64,000 nucleotides of DNA, taken from assembly GCA_002328035.1 (NCBI GenBank), contig DCVL01000017.1:254443-318442 (forward strand), read 5' to 3'. The position numbers were made by a program, and so were the translations under genes. Below the pieces are notes generated by a model. That model was not told the origin of the DNA. It did no database searches and was given only the letters and a program-made list of their open reading frames with translations. Origin of the DNA: Geobacter sp. UBA2189 (GTDB lineage Bacteria > Desulfobacterota > Desulfuromonadia > Geobacterales > Pseudopelobacteraceae). Of the stretch, positions 1-6,306 are shown in pieces (positions within the stretch are counted from its first letter, which is position 1; every line of letters starts with the position of its first letter).

Positions 1-2
1 TC

Positions 3-515
3 CCACTAAACAACCCTCTTGCTGATGTAAACGGGGTTTTTAACGCCATACGCCTTACCGGAGATTTTGTTGGGCCGGTAATGTTTTACGGTCGCGGGGC
101 GGGGCAAAATCCGACGGCCAGTGCTGTTACAGGTGACCTCATAGCCATTTCCAGAAGCATAACAGCGGGAGTTAAGAACAGGAGGGCAGCTCCACTCGGT
201 TTTCTTGACAGCACAGTGGTTAATATCCCCCTGAAACCTGTCGAAGAGATTGTGACCAGTTTCATGCTCCGTTTTACCGCGCTTGATCAACCTGGTGTGC
301 TTGCAGGGATTGCCGGTGTGCTGGGTAAAAACGGGATAAGCATAAAATCAATGGTTCAGACTGCCCGCCACAATGGAGGACAGGCTGTGCCAATAGTCAT
401 AATGACACATGAAGCTGCTGAAGGGGCAATTCGCTTGGCGCTTGAAGAGGTTGACAGCTTTGAGTTTATCAGCGAGAAAAGTCGTCTGATTAGAATAGAA
501 GACAATCTCGAATAA
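3..515 (+). CDS. hom: Homoserine dehydrogenase, C-terminal part (5' end outside window)
   Basis: The last 170 residues of an NADP-dependent homoserine dehydrogenase, which reduces aspartate semialdehyde to homoserine for threonine and methionine synthesis. The frame is open from the first bases of the window. The visible part contains the end of the catalytic domain (the segment around FYGRGAG, about residues 26-32 of the visible part) and a C-terminal ACT domain beginning near FTALDQPGVLAGIAGVL, the usual site of threonine feedback control. The order catalytic domain then ACT is typical of the monofunctional enzyme. It ends 8 bases before trpF, so the two are probably co-transcribed. The identification is secure. 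The start and the NAD-binding domain cannot be seen. Confidence 0.93.
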   Translation, partial: PLNNPLADVNGVFNAIRLTGDFVGPVMFYGRGAGQNPTASAVTGDLIAISRSITAGVKNRRAAPLGFLDSTVVNIPLKPVEEIVTSFMLRFTALDQPGVLAGIAGVLGKNGISIKSMVQTARHNGGQAVPIVIMTHEAAEGAIRLALEEVDSFEFISEKSRLIRIEDNLE

Positions 516-523
516 AGATTGCC

Positions 524-1159
524 ATGACCAGAGTTAAAATTTGCGGCATAACAAACCCCGAGGATGCCTTTACCGCCGTAGATGCGGGAGCGGATGCCTT
601 GGGGTTTGTCTTTTACAGAGAATCGCCTCGACATGTATCCCCTGAAGAGGTTTCAAGGATAATCGGTTCGCTTCCACCATTTGTTCAACCAGTTGGGCTG
701 TTTGTAAATGAAGATCCTGAAACGGTTAACCAGATAAGCCGCTTCTGTAAGCTCGGTCTGGTGCAACTGCACGGTGATGAAGCTCCAGATTATTGCCTGC
801 ATATTGAAACGCGAATCATAAAGGCTTTTCGTGTCAGTTCTCTGACCTCTCTTGATCCTATTTCTGAATACAGCCTTACCGGCTGCCTCCTGGACGCATA
901 CTCTCCCTCTTTTTACGGTGGAACCGGCAAGAGCTTTAATTGGGATATAGCATATCAGGCTGTAAAACGTGGATACAGGATAGTCCTTGCAGGGGGGCTT
1001 ACCCCTGATAATGTATCCGAGGCCGTGCGCCAGGTTCGTCCATTTGCGGTTGATGTTTCAAGCGGTGTTGAATTTGCACCTGGTAAAAAGGATCCCGATA
1101 AGGTCAAGGCGTTTATCAGGAATGTAAAATACGTTTCTTTCTTGCAGGAGCATATCTGA
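524..1159 (+). CDS. trpF: Phosphoribosylanthranilate isomerase
   Basis: A 211-residue TIM-barrel enzyme that isomerises phosphoribosylanthranilate to CdRP in tryptophan synthesis, in the cytoplasm. Visible family signatures are KICGIT at the N-terminus (catalytic Cys7), GLFVN, VQLHGDE and the phosphate-binding AGGLTPDNV near residues 156-164. The length is normal. It lies between hom and a globin-domain gene; trpB and trpA do not follow, so it is detached from the rest of the trp pathway in this window. Its TGA stop shares one base with the ATG of the next gene (TGATG), which indicates translational coupling. The ribosome-binding site is weak, in keeping with its position inside an operon. 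Confidence 0.95.
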   Translation: MTRVKICGITNPEDAFTAVDAGADALGFVFYRESPRHVSPEEVSRIIGSLPPFVQPVGLFVNEDPETVNQISRFCKLGLVQLHGDEAPDYCLHIETRIIKAFRVSSLTSLDPISEYSLTGCLLDAYSPSFYGGTGKSFNWDIAYQAVKRGYRIVLAGGLTPDNVSEAVRQVRPFAVDVSSGVEFAPGKKDPDKVKAFIRNVKYVSFLQEHI

Positions 1160-2064
1160 TGGAAAATATGGCCAGATTGAAGGAAGAGTACCGCTTCACC
1201 GAAAGCGATGCCCAGAATCTGATGGATCTGCTTCCGGTTGCAGAAGAATACCTGAACGGCCTGGCCGGCCATTTCATGGAATATCTGACCGAGATTCCTG
1301 AGGCGCAGTCGATCATAAACCAGAACTCAAGCAAGGATAGGCTTGAGGCATTCCATCGTCAGTGGTTCAGGACGCTTTTTCAGGGGCAATACGATGAGGA
1401 ATATCTGAAAAATCTTAAAAGAATTGGCCAGGCTCATGTAAGGGTTGGACTCCCTGTCCATTATGTAAACGCAGCTATGAGCCACGTGCGCCATGCTATC
1501 CAACATATGGTACATGACACTTTTAGTGACAGGGAACAGCGCAGGTTCTATAGGGAGTCAGTTGACAAGATCCTGGATCTCAACCTCGCAGTAATGACAT
1601 CATCCTACCGTGATGAGGAGATGCGGAAGGTTTTTGTCTCCCGTTCTCTTGAATCCTGGCTGATAAAGCTATCTGAACGCTTTACCTACGGTCTTAACCT
1701 GATACTGGTGCTGTCGCTTGCCGGTGTATCAATCGGGGTGATGGGATTGTTCATAAAGGATCTTACACACCTCTTTACAGGAAATCCCGAAAAGGCGATC
1801 TTTTCTGCCTTGGGTGAAATGTTGATTCTCTGGATGATGATTGAGCTGCTTGAAAACGAGATCAAGAACCTTAAAGGGGGAAGTTTCAATATTCTCGTCT
1901 TTGTCGGGGTCGTTGTGGTTGCCATGGTCAGGGAGATCCTTATCTCAACCCTGCGGCATGATGATCTGAAGACCCAGGCCTTTTTAACCCTGACTCTCCT
2001 TATTCTTGGTATTGTCTATTTTCTGGTAAGCAAAGCGCAGAAGTGTTCTTTTACCAAGGAATAA
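1159..2064 (+). CDS. Protoglobin-domain sensor fused to a PsiE-like membrane domain
   Basis: A 301-residue protein with two parts. Residues 1 to about 165 look like a protoglobin (globin-coupled sensor) domain. The stretch RIGQAHVRVGL carries His93 where the haem-ligating proximal histidine of that family sits, with the helix-rich context typical of it. Residues about 175-292 contain four hydrophobic segments (near 177-199, 215-232, 243-264 and 273-291) with a VREILI motif, resembling the PsiE (phosphate-starvation-inducible E) membrane family. The start overlaps the trpF stop by one base; a second ATG three codons in is possible. A membrane-anchored haem sensor for O2 or NO is the inference. 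No enzymatic output domain (diguanylate cyclase, MCP or kinase) is present, so the output is unknown. Confidence 0.75.
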   Translation: MENMARLKEEYRFTESDAQNLMDLLPVAEEYLNGLAGHFMEYLTEIPEAQSIINQNSSKDRLEAFHRQWFRTLFQGQYDEEYLKNLKRIGQAHVRVGLPVHYVNAAMSHVRHAIQHMVHDTFSDREQRRFYRESVDKILDLNLAVMTSSYRDEEMRKVFVSRSLESWLIKLSERFTYGLNLILVLSLAGVSIGVMGLFIKDLTHLFTGNPEKAIFSALGEMLILWMMIELLENEIKNLKGGSFNILVFVGVVVVAMVREILISTLRHDDLKTQAFLTLTLLILGIVYFLVSKAQKCSFTKE

Positions 2065-2089
2065 TGCTATCTTGAATCGCGGTGGGTCA

Positions 2090-2713
2090 ATGAAGGCAGA
2101 ACATTGCCGTGCCATAGTGCTTTCCAGGCATAACTATGGAGAAAACGACCAGATTGTATCACTATTTACCCTTGAATATGGCCGGTTACGGGGCTTTGCC
2201 AAGAGCGCCCGTTCAAGCCGGAAACGTTTTGCCGGATTGCTGGAGCCGACAAATCAGCTTGAGCTTCTCATTGTTCCCAGGGAAGAAGGACTCAGCAGGA
2301 TAGAGCGTGTGGAAAATACAGCCTGTTATTCAAGTTTGCGTGAGCAGCTTGAATCTCTGGCGCTGGCGATGTATGCATGTGAGCTGGTTGAGATGCTTAC
2401 GCCTGAAGGTCAGGGCTTGCCAAGGTTATTCAGGCTTTTGACGGCAATGATGGAACAGCTTTCATCTGTTGGATTCAAGCCGACCTATCGTCGTTTTTTT
2501 GAGATAAATCTTCTGAATATCCTTGGGTATCGTCCGGTTATGGAGGAACCTCTGCTAAAGCCTCTATCTGATTGTATTAGAACAGCAAACTTTGATAAGG
2601 TGCAGTTCAGTGATCCGGAATTGAAAGCTGCCGGAAGATTTATGGATAAGGAGATTGCAACTCACTGTCCGTACCAGCTTAAAAGTATGATTTTTCTTGA
2701 GGATCTTCTCTAA
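2090..2713 (+). CDS. recO: DNA repair protein RecO
   Basis: A 207-residue RecO, the mediator that works with RecF and RecR to load RecA onto SSB-coated DNA. The N-terminal OB fold is recognisable (AIVLSRHNYGENDQIVSLFT, then GRLRGFAKSARSS and RFAGLLEP), followed by the helical domain (FFEINLLNILGYRP). The start chosen is ATG 2090, 6 bases after GGTGGG; a TTG 18 bases upstream would only add a poorly conserved stretch. The protein is somewhat short, and the Cys cluster seen in many RecO proteins after the NILGY motif is absent, as it is in enterobacterial RecO. It sits between the globin gene and an exported unknown on the same strand. Confidence 0.88.
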   Translation: MKAEHCRAIVLSRHNYGENDQIVSLFTLEYGRLRGFAKSARSSRKRFAGLLEPTNQLELLIVPREEGLSRIERVENTACYSSLREQLESLALAMYACELVEMLTPEGQGLPRLFRLLTAMMEQLSSVGFKPTYRRFFEINLLNILGYRPVMEEPLLKPLSDCIRTANFDKVQFSDPELKAAGRFMDKEIATHCPYQLKSMIFLEDLL

Positions 2714-2730
2714 CAGCGAAAGAGAACCAG

Positions 2731-3381
2731 ATGCAAGGCATTACTTTTTTATTTCAAATATTCATTATCTCTGCTGCTTTACTTCTTCTTGCCGGTCAGG
2801 CTTTCTCTGAACCAAGCTTTGAGCTGGAGCTTAAAGAGTTGAAGAAACCTTCCATCCCTGTTATTAAAGCCAAGAAGAAAAAGGCATCAGCACAAAAGAA
2901 GATAAAACCACGAATAAAGCAAGTCACGCCCGAAGTTATAAAGGCTGAAGAGGTAGGGAAAGGTTCGGAGCCGGTTATATGGATTTCAGAGCTTACCTTG
3001 AAGGCAGGCGATGGCTGCCAACTGGCCGAACGGATGGCCGTGGCTCTGGCGCATTCAGTGCCCGCCGAAACGCTCTTGAATGGTCTGGATTTTAAACCGG
3101 TTGCATCAGTAGTTTATGATGGCCAGGGATTGCTGTTAGTCTGTGGTGTCCCAACTGCAGAGGTGTATACCTACAACCGTCTGCTTGCCGAGCATAATGT
3201 TCAGATGCTTAATTTAACAGGAACTGAATCTGTAGGGCAGGTAGCCAGGCAGGTTATTGACTGCCTCGGTCTGTCTTTCAGGCTGGATTTTGATGAACAT
3301 TCAAAAGAGGATGAACTGGTATATCTATTTCCTGCCGACAAGGAAAGGGAACGTCCACTCAGATTAACCATTCAACCCTGA
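2731..3381 (+). CDS. Exported protein of unknown function
   Basis: 216 residues, family not recognised. The first 26 residues form a signal peptide (hydrophobic core IFIISAALLLLAG, likely cleavage after AFS). A very basic Lys/Pro linker (residues about 45-65, with KKKK) follows, then a compact C-terminal region of about 130 residues containing only two cysteines (near residues 92 and 138 of the precursor). No lipobox, transmembrane helix or catalytic motif is evident. The basic linker may contact nucleic acid, peptidoglycan or membrane lipid headgroups; this is inference. It starts 17 bases after recO and converges with the tonB-like gene, with only 4 bases between the two stop codons. A periplasmic location is likely. 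Confidence 0.7.
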   Translation: MQGITFLFQIFIISAALLLLAGQAFSEPSFELELKELKKPSIPVIKAKKKKASAQKKIKPRIKQVTPEVIKAEEVGKGSEPVIWISELTLKAGDGCQLAERMAVALAHSVPAETLLNGLDFKPVASVVYDGQGLLLVCGVPTAEVYTYNRLLAEHNVQMLNLTGTESVGQVARQVIDCLGLSFRLDFDEHSKEDELVYLFPADKERERPLRLTIQP

Positions 3382-3385
3382 TTGT

Positions 3386-4249
3386 TTAACGCAATCTGCC
3401 TCGCGCGTTGCCATACTGGAAAAAAGCAATAAGATTGAACTCATCCTTTCCGTAACTTCTTGGGAAATTGCCCATTGGGCCGATTAATCTGAGTGTGCGG
3501 AAAACCTCATCATCAAGTATGCGACTGCCTGAACTTTCCAGTAATCTTATCTTTATAATCTCCCCATTTTTATTAAAGGTGATCTTTACCGGAGTAACCC
3601 CCTCAACTCCCTTCATTGCAGCTTCCTGCGGATAACGCCATACACCATAGACAGCAGTCTCAAATCGCCTGAGAAATGAACCAAACTGGATGTCGTCGGT
3701 ATTTAAAAAGCGGGTGTTTCCTTGATCGATATCCTCTGCGAAACGACGCCGATAGTTTTCCTCAAGCTTTGCCATCCTGCTTGCGCTGGGCATCAGGTTT
3801 AGTTGAGGCTTCGTTCCTCCTCCCTCTGTAGCTTGCTGTTGCGACTGAGGTTTTCGACGCAAAAGTTCATTTACCGATGATGATGTTGGTTCAGATGGCT
3901 TTGTGGATGGGGCTGTAGAGGCTTGCGAACCTTGCGGACGAGATGATTGTACCGGTTTGGAAGATCTGGATTGGGCAAACTGTTTAGAAGGCTCTGGAGC
4001 GGATTCTTTAATTACGCGACGACGTTTGTCAGAAGGACGTACTACATCAGGCTTCTTGGCCAGATTCGGAGCTTTAAGCTCAGGCATATCCTGCAGATCA
4101 ATGAAGGTAGGTTCTGAAATCTGCTGTTGTTCTTTTTTTGGCCAGAAATACAATGCAGCAAAACCGGCAATATGCAGCAGAACAGAAAGCAGCAGCAGGT
4201 AGATAAACAGTTTTTCAATATACTGTTCTGATGAAAGCCCTCTTGCCAG
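3386..4249 (-). CDS. TonB-like energy transducer, probable CTG start
   Basis: A 287-residue TonB-family protein. It has a single N-terminal transmembrane helix (IYLLLLSVLLHIAGFAALYF), a long Ser/Pro/Gln/Lys-rich periplasmic spacer and a C-terminal TonB fold (VYGVWRYPQEAAMKG, then PVKITFNKNGEI and LRLIGPMGNFP). Such proteins couple proton-motive force to outer-membrane receptors. Start choice: no ATG, GTG or TTG lies in frame near the membrane helix, but CTG at 4249-4247 sits 8 bases after a perfect AAGGAGG (4264-4258). Longer in-frame calls from ATGs near 4384-4414 would run backwards through a structured RNA gene and its terminator and are rejected. No exbB, exbD or receptor gene is adjacent. 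Expression probably depends on read-through of the 6S-like terminator or on the aroF transcript. Confidence 0.7.
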   Translation of the reverse strand: MARGLSSEQYIEKLFIYLLLLSVLLHIAGFAALYFWPKKEQQQISEPTFIDLQDMPELKAPNLAKKPDVVRPSDKRRRVIKESAPEPSKQFAQSRSSKPVQSSRPQGSQASTAPSTKPSEPTSSSVNELLRRKPQSQQQATEGGGTKPQLNLMPSASRMAKLEENYRRRFAEDIDQGNTRFLNTDDIQFGSFLRRFETAVYGVWRYPQEAAMKGVEGVTPVKITFNKNGEIIKIRLLESSGSRILDDEVFRTLRLIGPMGNFPRSYGKDEFNLIAFFQYGNARGRLR

Positions 4250-4263
4250 TGGTACATCCTCCT

Positions 4264-4299
4264 TAAAAACCGGAAAGGGGATGCTTAATCCGCATCCCC
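4264..4299 (-). terminator. Intrinsic terminator of the 6S-like RNA
   Basis: On the minus strand GGGGATGC, a 7-base loop and GCATCCCC form a perfect 8-bp stem, followed by TTTCCGGTTTTTAA. It lies just after the closing stem of the RNA and ends at the base where the AAGGAGG of the tonB-like gene begins, so some transcripts must read through to express that gene. Confidence 0.8.
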
Positions 4300-4309
4300 T
4301 CAGGTCTTT

Positions 4310-4502
4310 TTTACTCTCCGCTCTGACGTTGGCCTCAAAGGTCCTCTGGCGAGTTCCTTCACAGATGGGTCTCAATGTGCGCATCAGGCAAATCCCGCGT
4401 ACTGAGGGCAGCACACCAGCGCAGGGAACGATCCCCGTTTCAACAAGTATTCCGCCCGGGCGCTACAGGTTACAACGGGCAGAGCAGAGAGCGACTTTGT
4501 AC
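4310..4502 (-). ncRNA. ssrS: 6S-like regulatory RNA
   Basis: About 190 nt between a strong promoter and an intrinsic terminator, with no plausible reading frame. Its ends pair as a long closing stem: CTCTCTGCTCTG near the 5' end with CAGAGCGGAGAG near the 3' end (one G-U pair). The interior is GC-rich with a partly pairable hairpin (CCCTGCG opposite CGCGGG) near the middle. Length, long closing stem and large imperfect interior fit 6S RNA, which binds the housekeeping RNA polymerase holoenzyme and mimics an open promoter. The class is assigned by architecture, not by a covariance search. It is too short for RNase P RNA or tmRNA and lacks the SRP RNA apical motif. It lies between aroF and the tonB-like gene on the same strand. 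Confidence 0.65.
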
Positions 4503-4508
4503 AGTGTT

Positions 4509-4537
4509 ATCCTAGACCCAGCGGTTATTTTTTTCAA
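4509..4537 (-). promoter_or_regulatory. Sigma-70-type promoter of the 6S-like RNA
   Basis: Minus strand: -35 TTGAAA (4537-4532), a 17-base spacer and -10 TAGGAT (4514-4509). The predicted start near 4502 places the RNA's closing stem about ten bases from the 5' end. Spacing and both boxes are close to consensus. Confidence 0.75.
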
Positions 4538-4561
4538 GTGCTTTTGTAGTGGAATATCTGT

Positions 4562-5575
4562 TTAACTGTTTTTGAGAAAATTCTGTAACAGCTCAAGATC
4601 AGCCATCATCTTTTGGAAACCGGGAAAGGTTAATGACTGCGGGCCGTCAGAGAGTGCCTTTTCGGGCTCCGGATGAACCTCAACCAACACGCCGTGGGCA
4701 CCGGCGACCAGCGCTGCCTTTGCCATCGGAATAACCAGAGAACGTTTACCAGTTGCGTGTGAAGGGTCAACCATTACAGGGAGGTGAGTCAGTTCTTTCA
4801 CCAGTGGTACCATCGCAAGATCAAGAGTGTTGCGGGTAGCTGTCTCAAATGTGCGGATACCCCGCTCACAGAGTATGACCTGATCGTTGCCTTCATCCAG
4901 AATATATTCCGCCGCTGCAAGGAACTCTTCAATGGTTGCTGACATACCGCGTTTTAGCAAAACCGGCTTTTTAATCCTGCCGACTTCTCGTAACAGATCA
5001 AAATTCTGCATGTTGCGGGCTCCTATCTGCAGAAGATCCGCATATTCAGCTACCAGACCTACGTTATCAGGGCTCATTACCTCAGTAACTATTGGAAGGC
5101 CGGTGGCTTCACGAGCCTTTGCCAGTAGCCTTAGTCCTTCTTGCCCTAATCCCTGAAAGGTGTGAGGGCCGGTTCTCGGTTTGAAAGCCCCGCCCCTCAA
5201 AAGATCTGCTCCGCTCTGTCTAACAAAATGGGCGGTTTTAAGGATCTGTTCTTCCGATTCAACTGCACACGGGCCACCAACAACTACCGGTCGCTCCCCC
5301 TCGCCGATTCTTATCCCCGATACATCAACAATGGTATCTTCTGGATGAAAGTCACGGGAGACAAGTTTGTAAGGTTTTGAGACATGGATCGCCTGTTGAA
5401 CACCCGGTAGATCCCTTATAGTGGTGTCATCAACATACCCCTTGTTTCCAAGGACTCCTATGGCGGTTCTTTCACTTCCGGGGATTGGGGCTGCGGTAAA
5501 TCCCATATCGCTTACGGTGGAGATGACCTTGTCAATATCTGTCTGGGTTGCGTTATGAGCCATTACGATAAGCAT
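4562..5575 (-). CDS. aroF: 3-deoxy-7-phosphoheptulonate (DAHP) synthase, AroF/Thermotoga type
   Basis: A 337-residue enzyme of the first step of the shikimate pathway, condensing PEP and erythrose 4-phosphate. Residues 1 to about 70 form the ferredoxin-like regulatory domain of this subfamily (MLIVMAHNATQTDID). The catalytic barrel follows, with VVGGPCAVES, LRGGAFKPRTGP, LQIGARNMQNF, LLKRGMSA and MVDPSHATGKR, which contain the PEP- and metal-binding residues. ATG 5575 is preferred because AAGGA lies 7 bases upstream; a TTG five codons earlier is the longer alternative. It is transcribed in the same direction as the Crp/Fnr and transketolase genes upstream. Transketolase supplies erythrose 4-phosphate, so the pairing makes metabolic sense. 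Confidence 0.95.
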   Translation of the reverse strand: MLIVMAHNATQTDIDKVISTVSDMGFTAAPIPGSERTAIGVLGNKGYVDDTTIRDLPGVQQAIHVSKPYKLVSRDFHPEDTIVDVSGIRIGEGERPVVVGGPCAVESEEQILKTAHFVRQSGADLLRGGAFKPRTGPHTFQGLGQEGLRLLAKAREATGLPIVTEVMSPDNVGLVAEYADLLQIGARNMQNFDLLREVGRIKKPVLLKRGMSATIEEFLAAAEYILDEGNDQVILCERGIRTFETATRNTLDLAMVPLVKELTHLPVMVDPSHATGKRSLVIPMAKAALVAGAHGVLVEVHPEPEKALSDGPQSLTFPGFQKMMADLELLQNFLKNS

Positions 5576-5614
5576 TAATATTCCTTTCAATCAGCCTTAT
5601 TACGTAGGGGTATG

Positions 5615-6301
5615 TTATTGCCGTTTTGCCATCTGCTGAAGGCGTTCCATTAGCAGTATGGTAACCTTGCGTCCATCCAGTTCTATTATCCCCTCTTCCT
5701 TCAGTTTGCGGAAGGTTCTGGAAATAGTTTCAGTTGCTATTCCAAGCTGTGCGGCAAGATCTCCCTTACTGACTCCAAGCTCCAGATAGATGATGCCGCC
5801 AAAGGTTGTTGATTTTTCACCTGCTCGCTTGATCAGGAAGGATGCCAGGCGCGAGGTTGCATCAGCGAATGTCAGCTCTTCTATCTGTCGCACGAAACGA
5901 CGGAGAGCCAAAGATAGAGAAACCACAAGATTCAGTGCAAACTGTGGTTTGGTAGCCATCAGATCCATAAAGCCCTGTTTGGTTAGAAATAAAACCTCAC
6001 CTGGCTCTATTGTACGTGCATCAGCAGGGTATGTACCGTCTCCGAAAAATGCAGCTTCCGCAAAGGTCTCGCCGGGATGCACATAATGCAGCAGTTTTTC
6101 CCGTCCATCGGGCGTTGTGCGACACATCTTGATATATCCGTTAACAAGCAGATAGAAACCTGGAGCCTGTTCCCCTTCGGCAAAGAGGGTTTCACCCTTG
6201 CCAAAGGTACGACGAACCGCAATTGAAGCGAGAGACGCCAGATCGGCATCATTCAGCCCTGAGAAAAGCAGAGAATTTTTAAGTGTCGGGATAAGTTCCA
6301 T
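5615..6301 (-). CDS. Crp/Fnr-family transcriptional regulator
   Basis: 228 residues. The N-terminal cyclic-nucleotide-binding-type beta roll covers about residues 10-130 (GETLFAEGEQAPGFYLLVNGYIKM, then HPGETFAEAAFF). A dimerisation helix follows, then a winged helix-turn-helix with the typical recognition segment SKGDLAAQLGIATETISRTFRKL near 176-198. It lacks the N-terminal cysteine cluster of true FNR, so direct Fe-S oxygen sensing is not indicated. The ligand is unknown. It lies between tkt (5 bases upstream) and aroF (39 bases downstream) on the same strand, so it may be transcribed with central carbon genes. Its target sites cannot be named from this window. Confidence 0.9.
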   Translation of the reverse strand: MELIPTLKNSLLFSGLNDADLASLASIAVRRTFGKGETLFAEGEQAPGFYLLVNGYIKMCRTTPDGREKLLHYVHPGETFAEAAFFGDGTYPADARTIEPGEVLFLTKQGFMDLMATKPQFALNLVVSLSLALRRFVRQIEELTFADATSRLASFLIKRAGEKSTTFGGIIYLELGVSKGDLAAQLGIATETISRTFRKLKEEGIIELDGRKVTILLMERLQQMAKRQ

Positions 6302-6306
6302 CTTCT

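Noticed and set aside
2090..2713. RecO lacking the Cys zinc-finger as a possible loss of function.
   Set aside because: Many RecO proteins, including enterobacterial ones, lack the cysteines, so this is within normal variation.
4042..4257. Alternative 71-codon frame starting at ATG 4257 right after AAGGAGG.
   Set aside because: There is no spacing between the ribosome-binding site and that ATG, and the frame runs out of phase through the TonB membrane helix and gives a Cys-rich nonsense peptide.
4250..4414. Longer tonB-like protein starting at ATGs near 4384 or 4414.
   Set aside because: The extension would be read from the 6S-like RNA, its terminator and its closing stem, lacks a ribosome-binding site and is not TonB-like.
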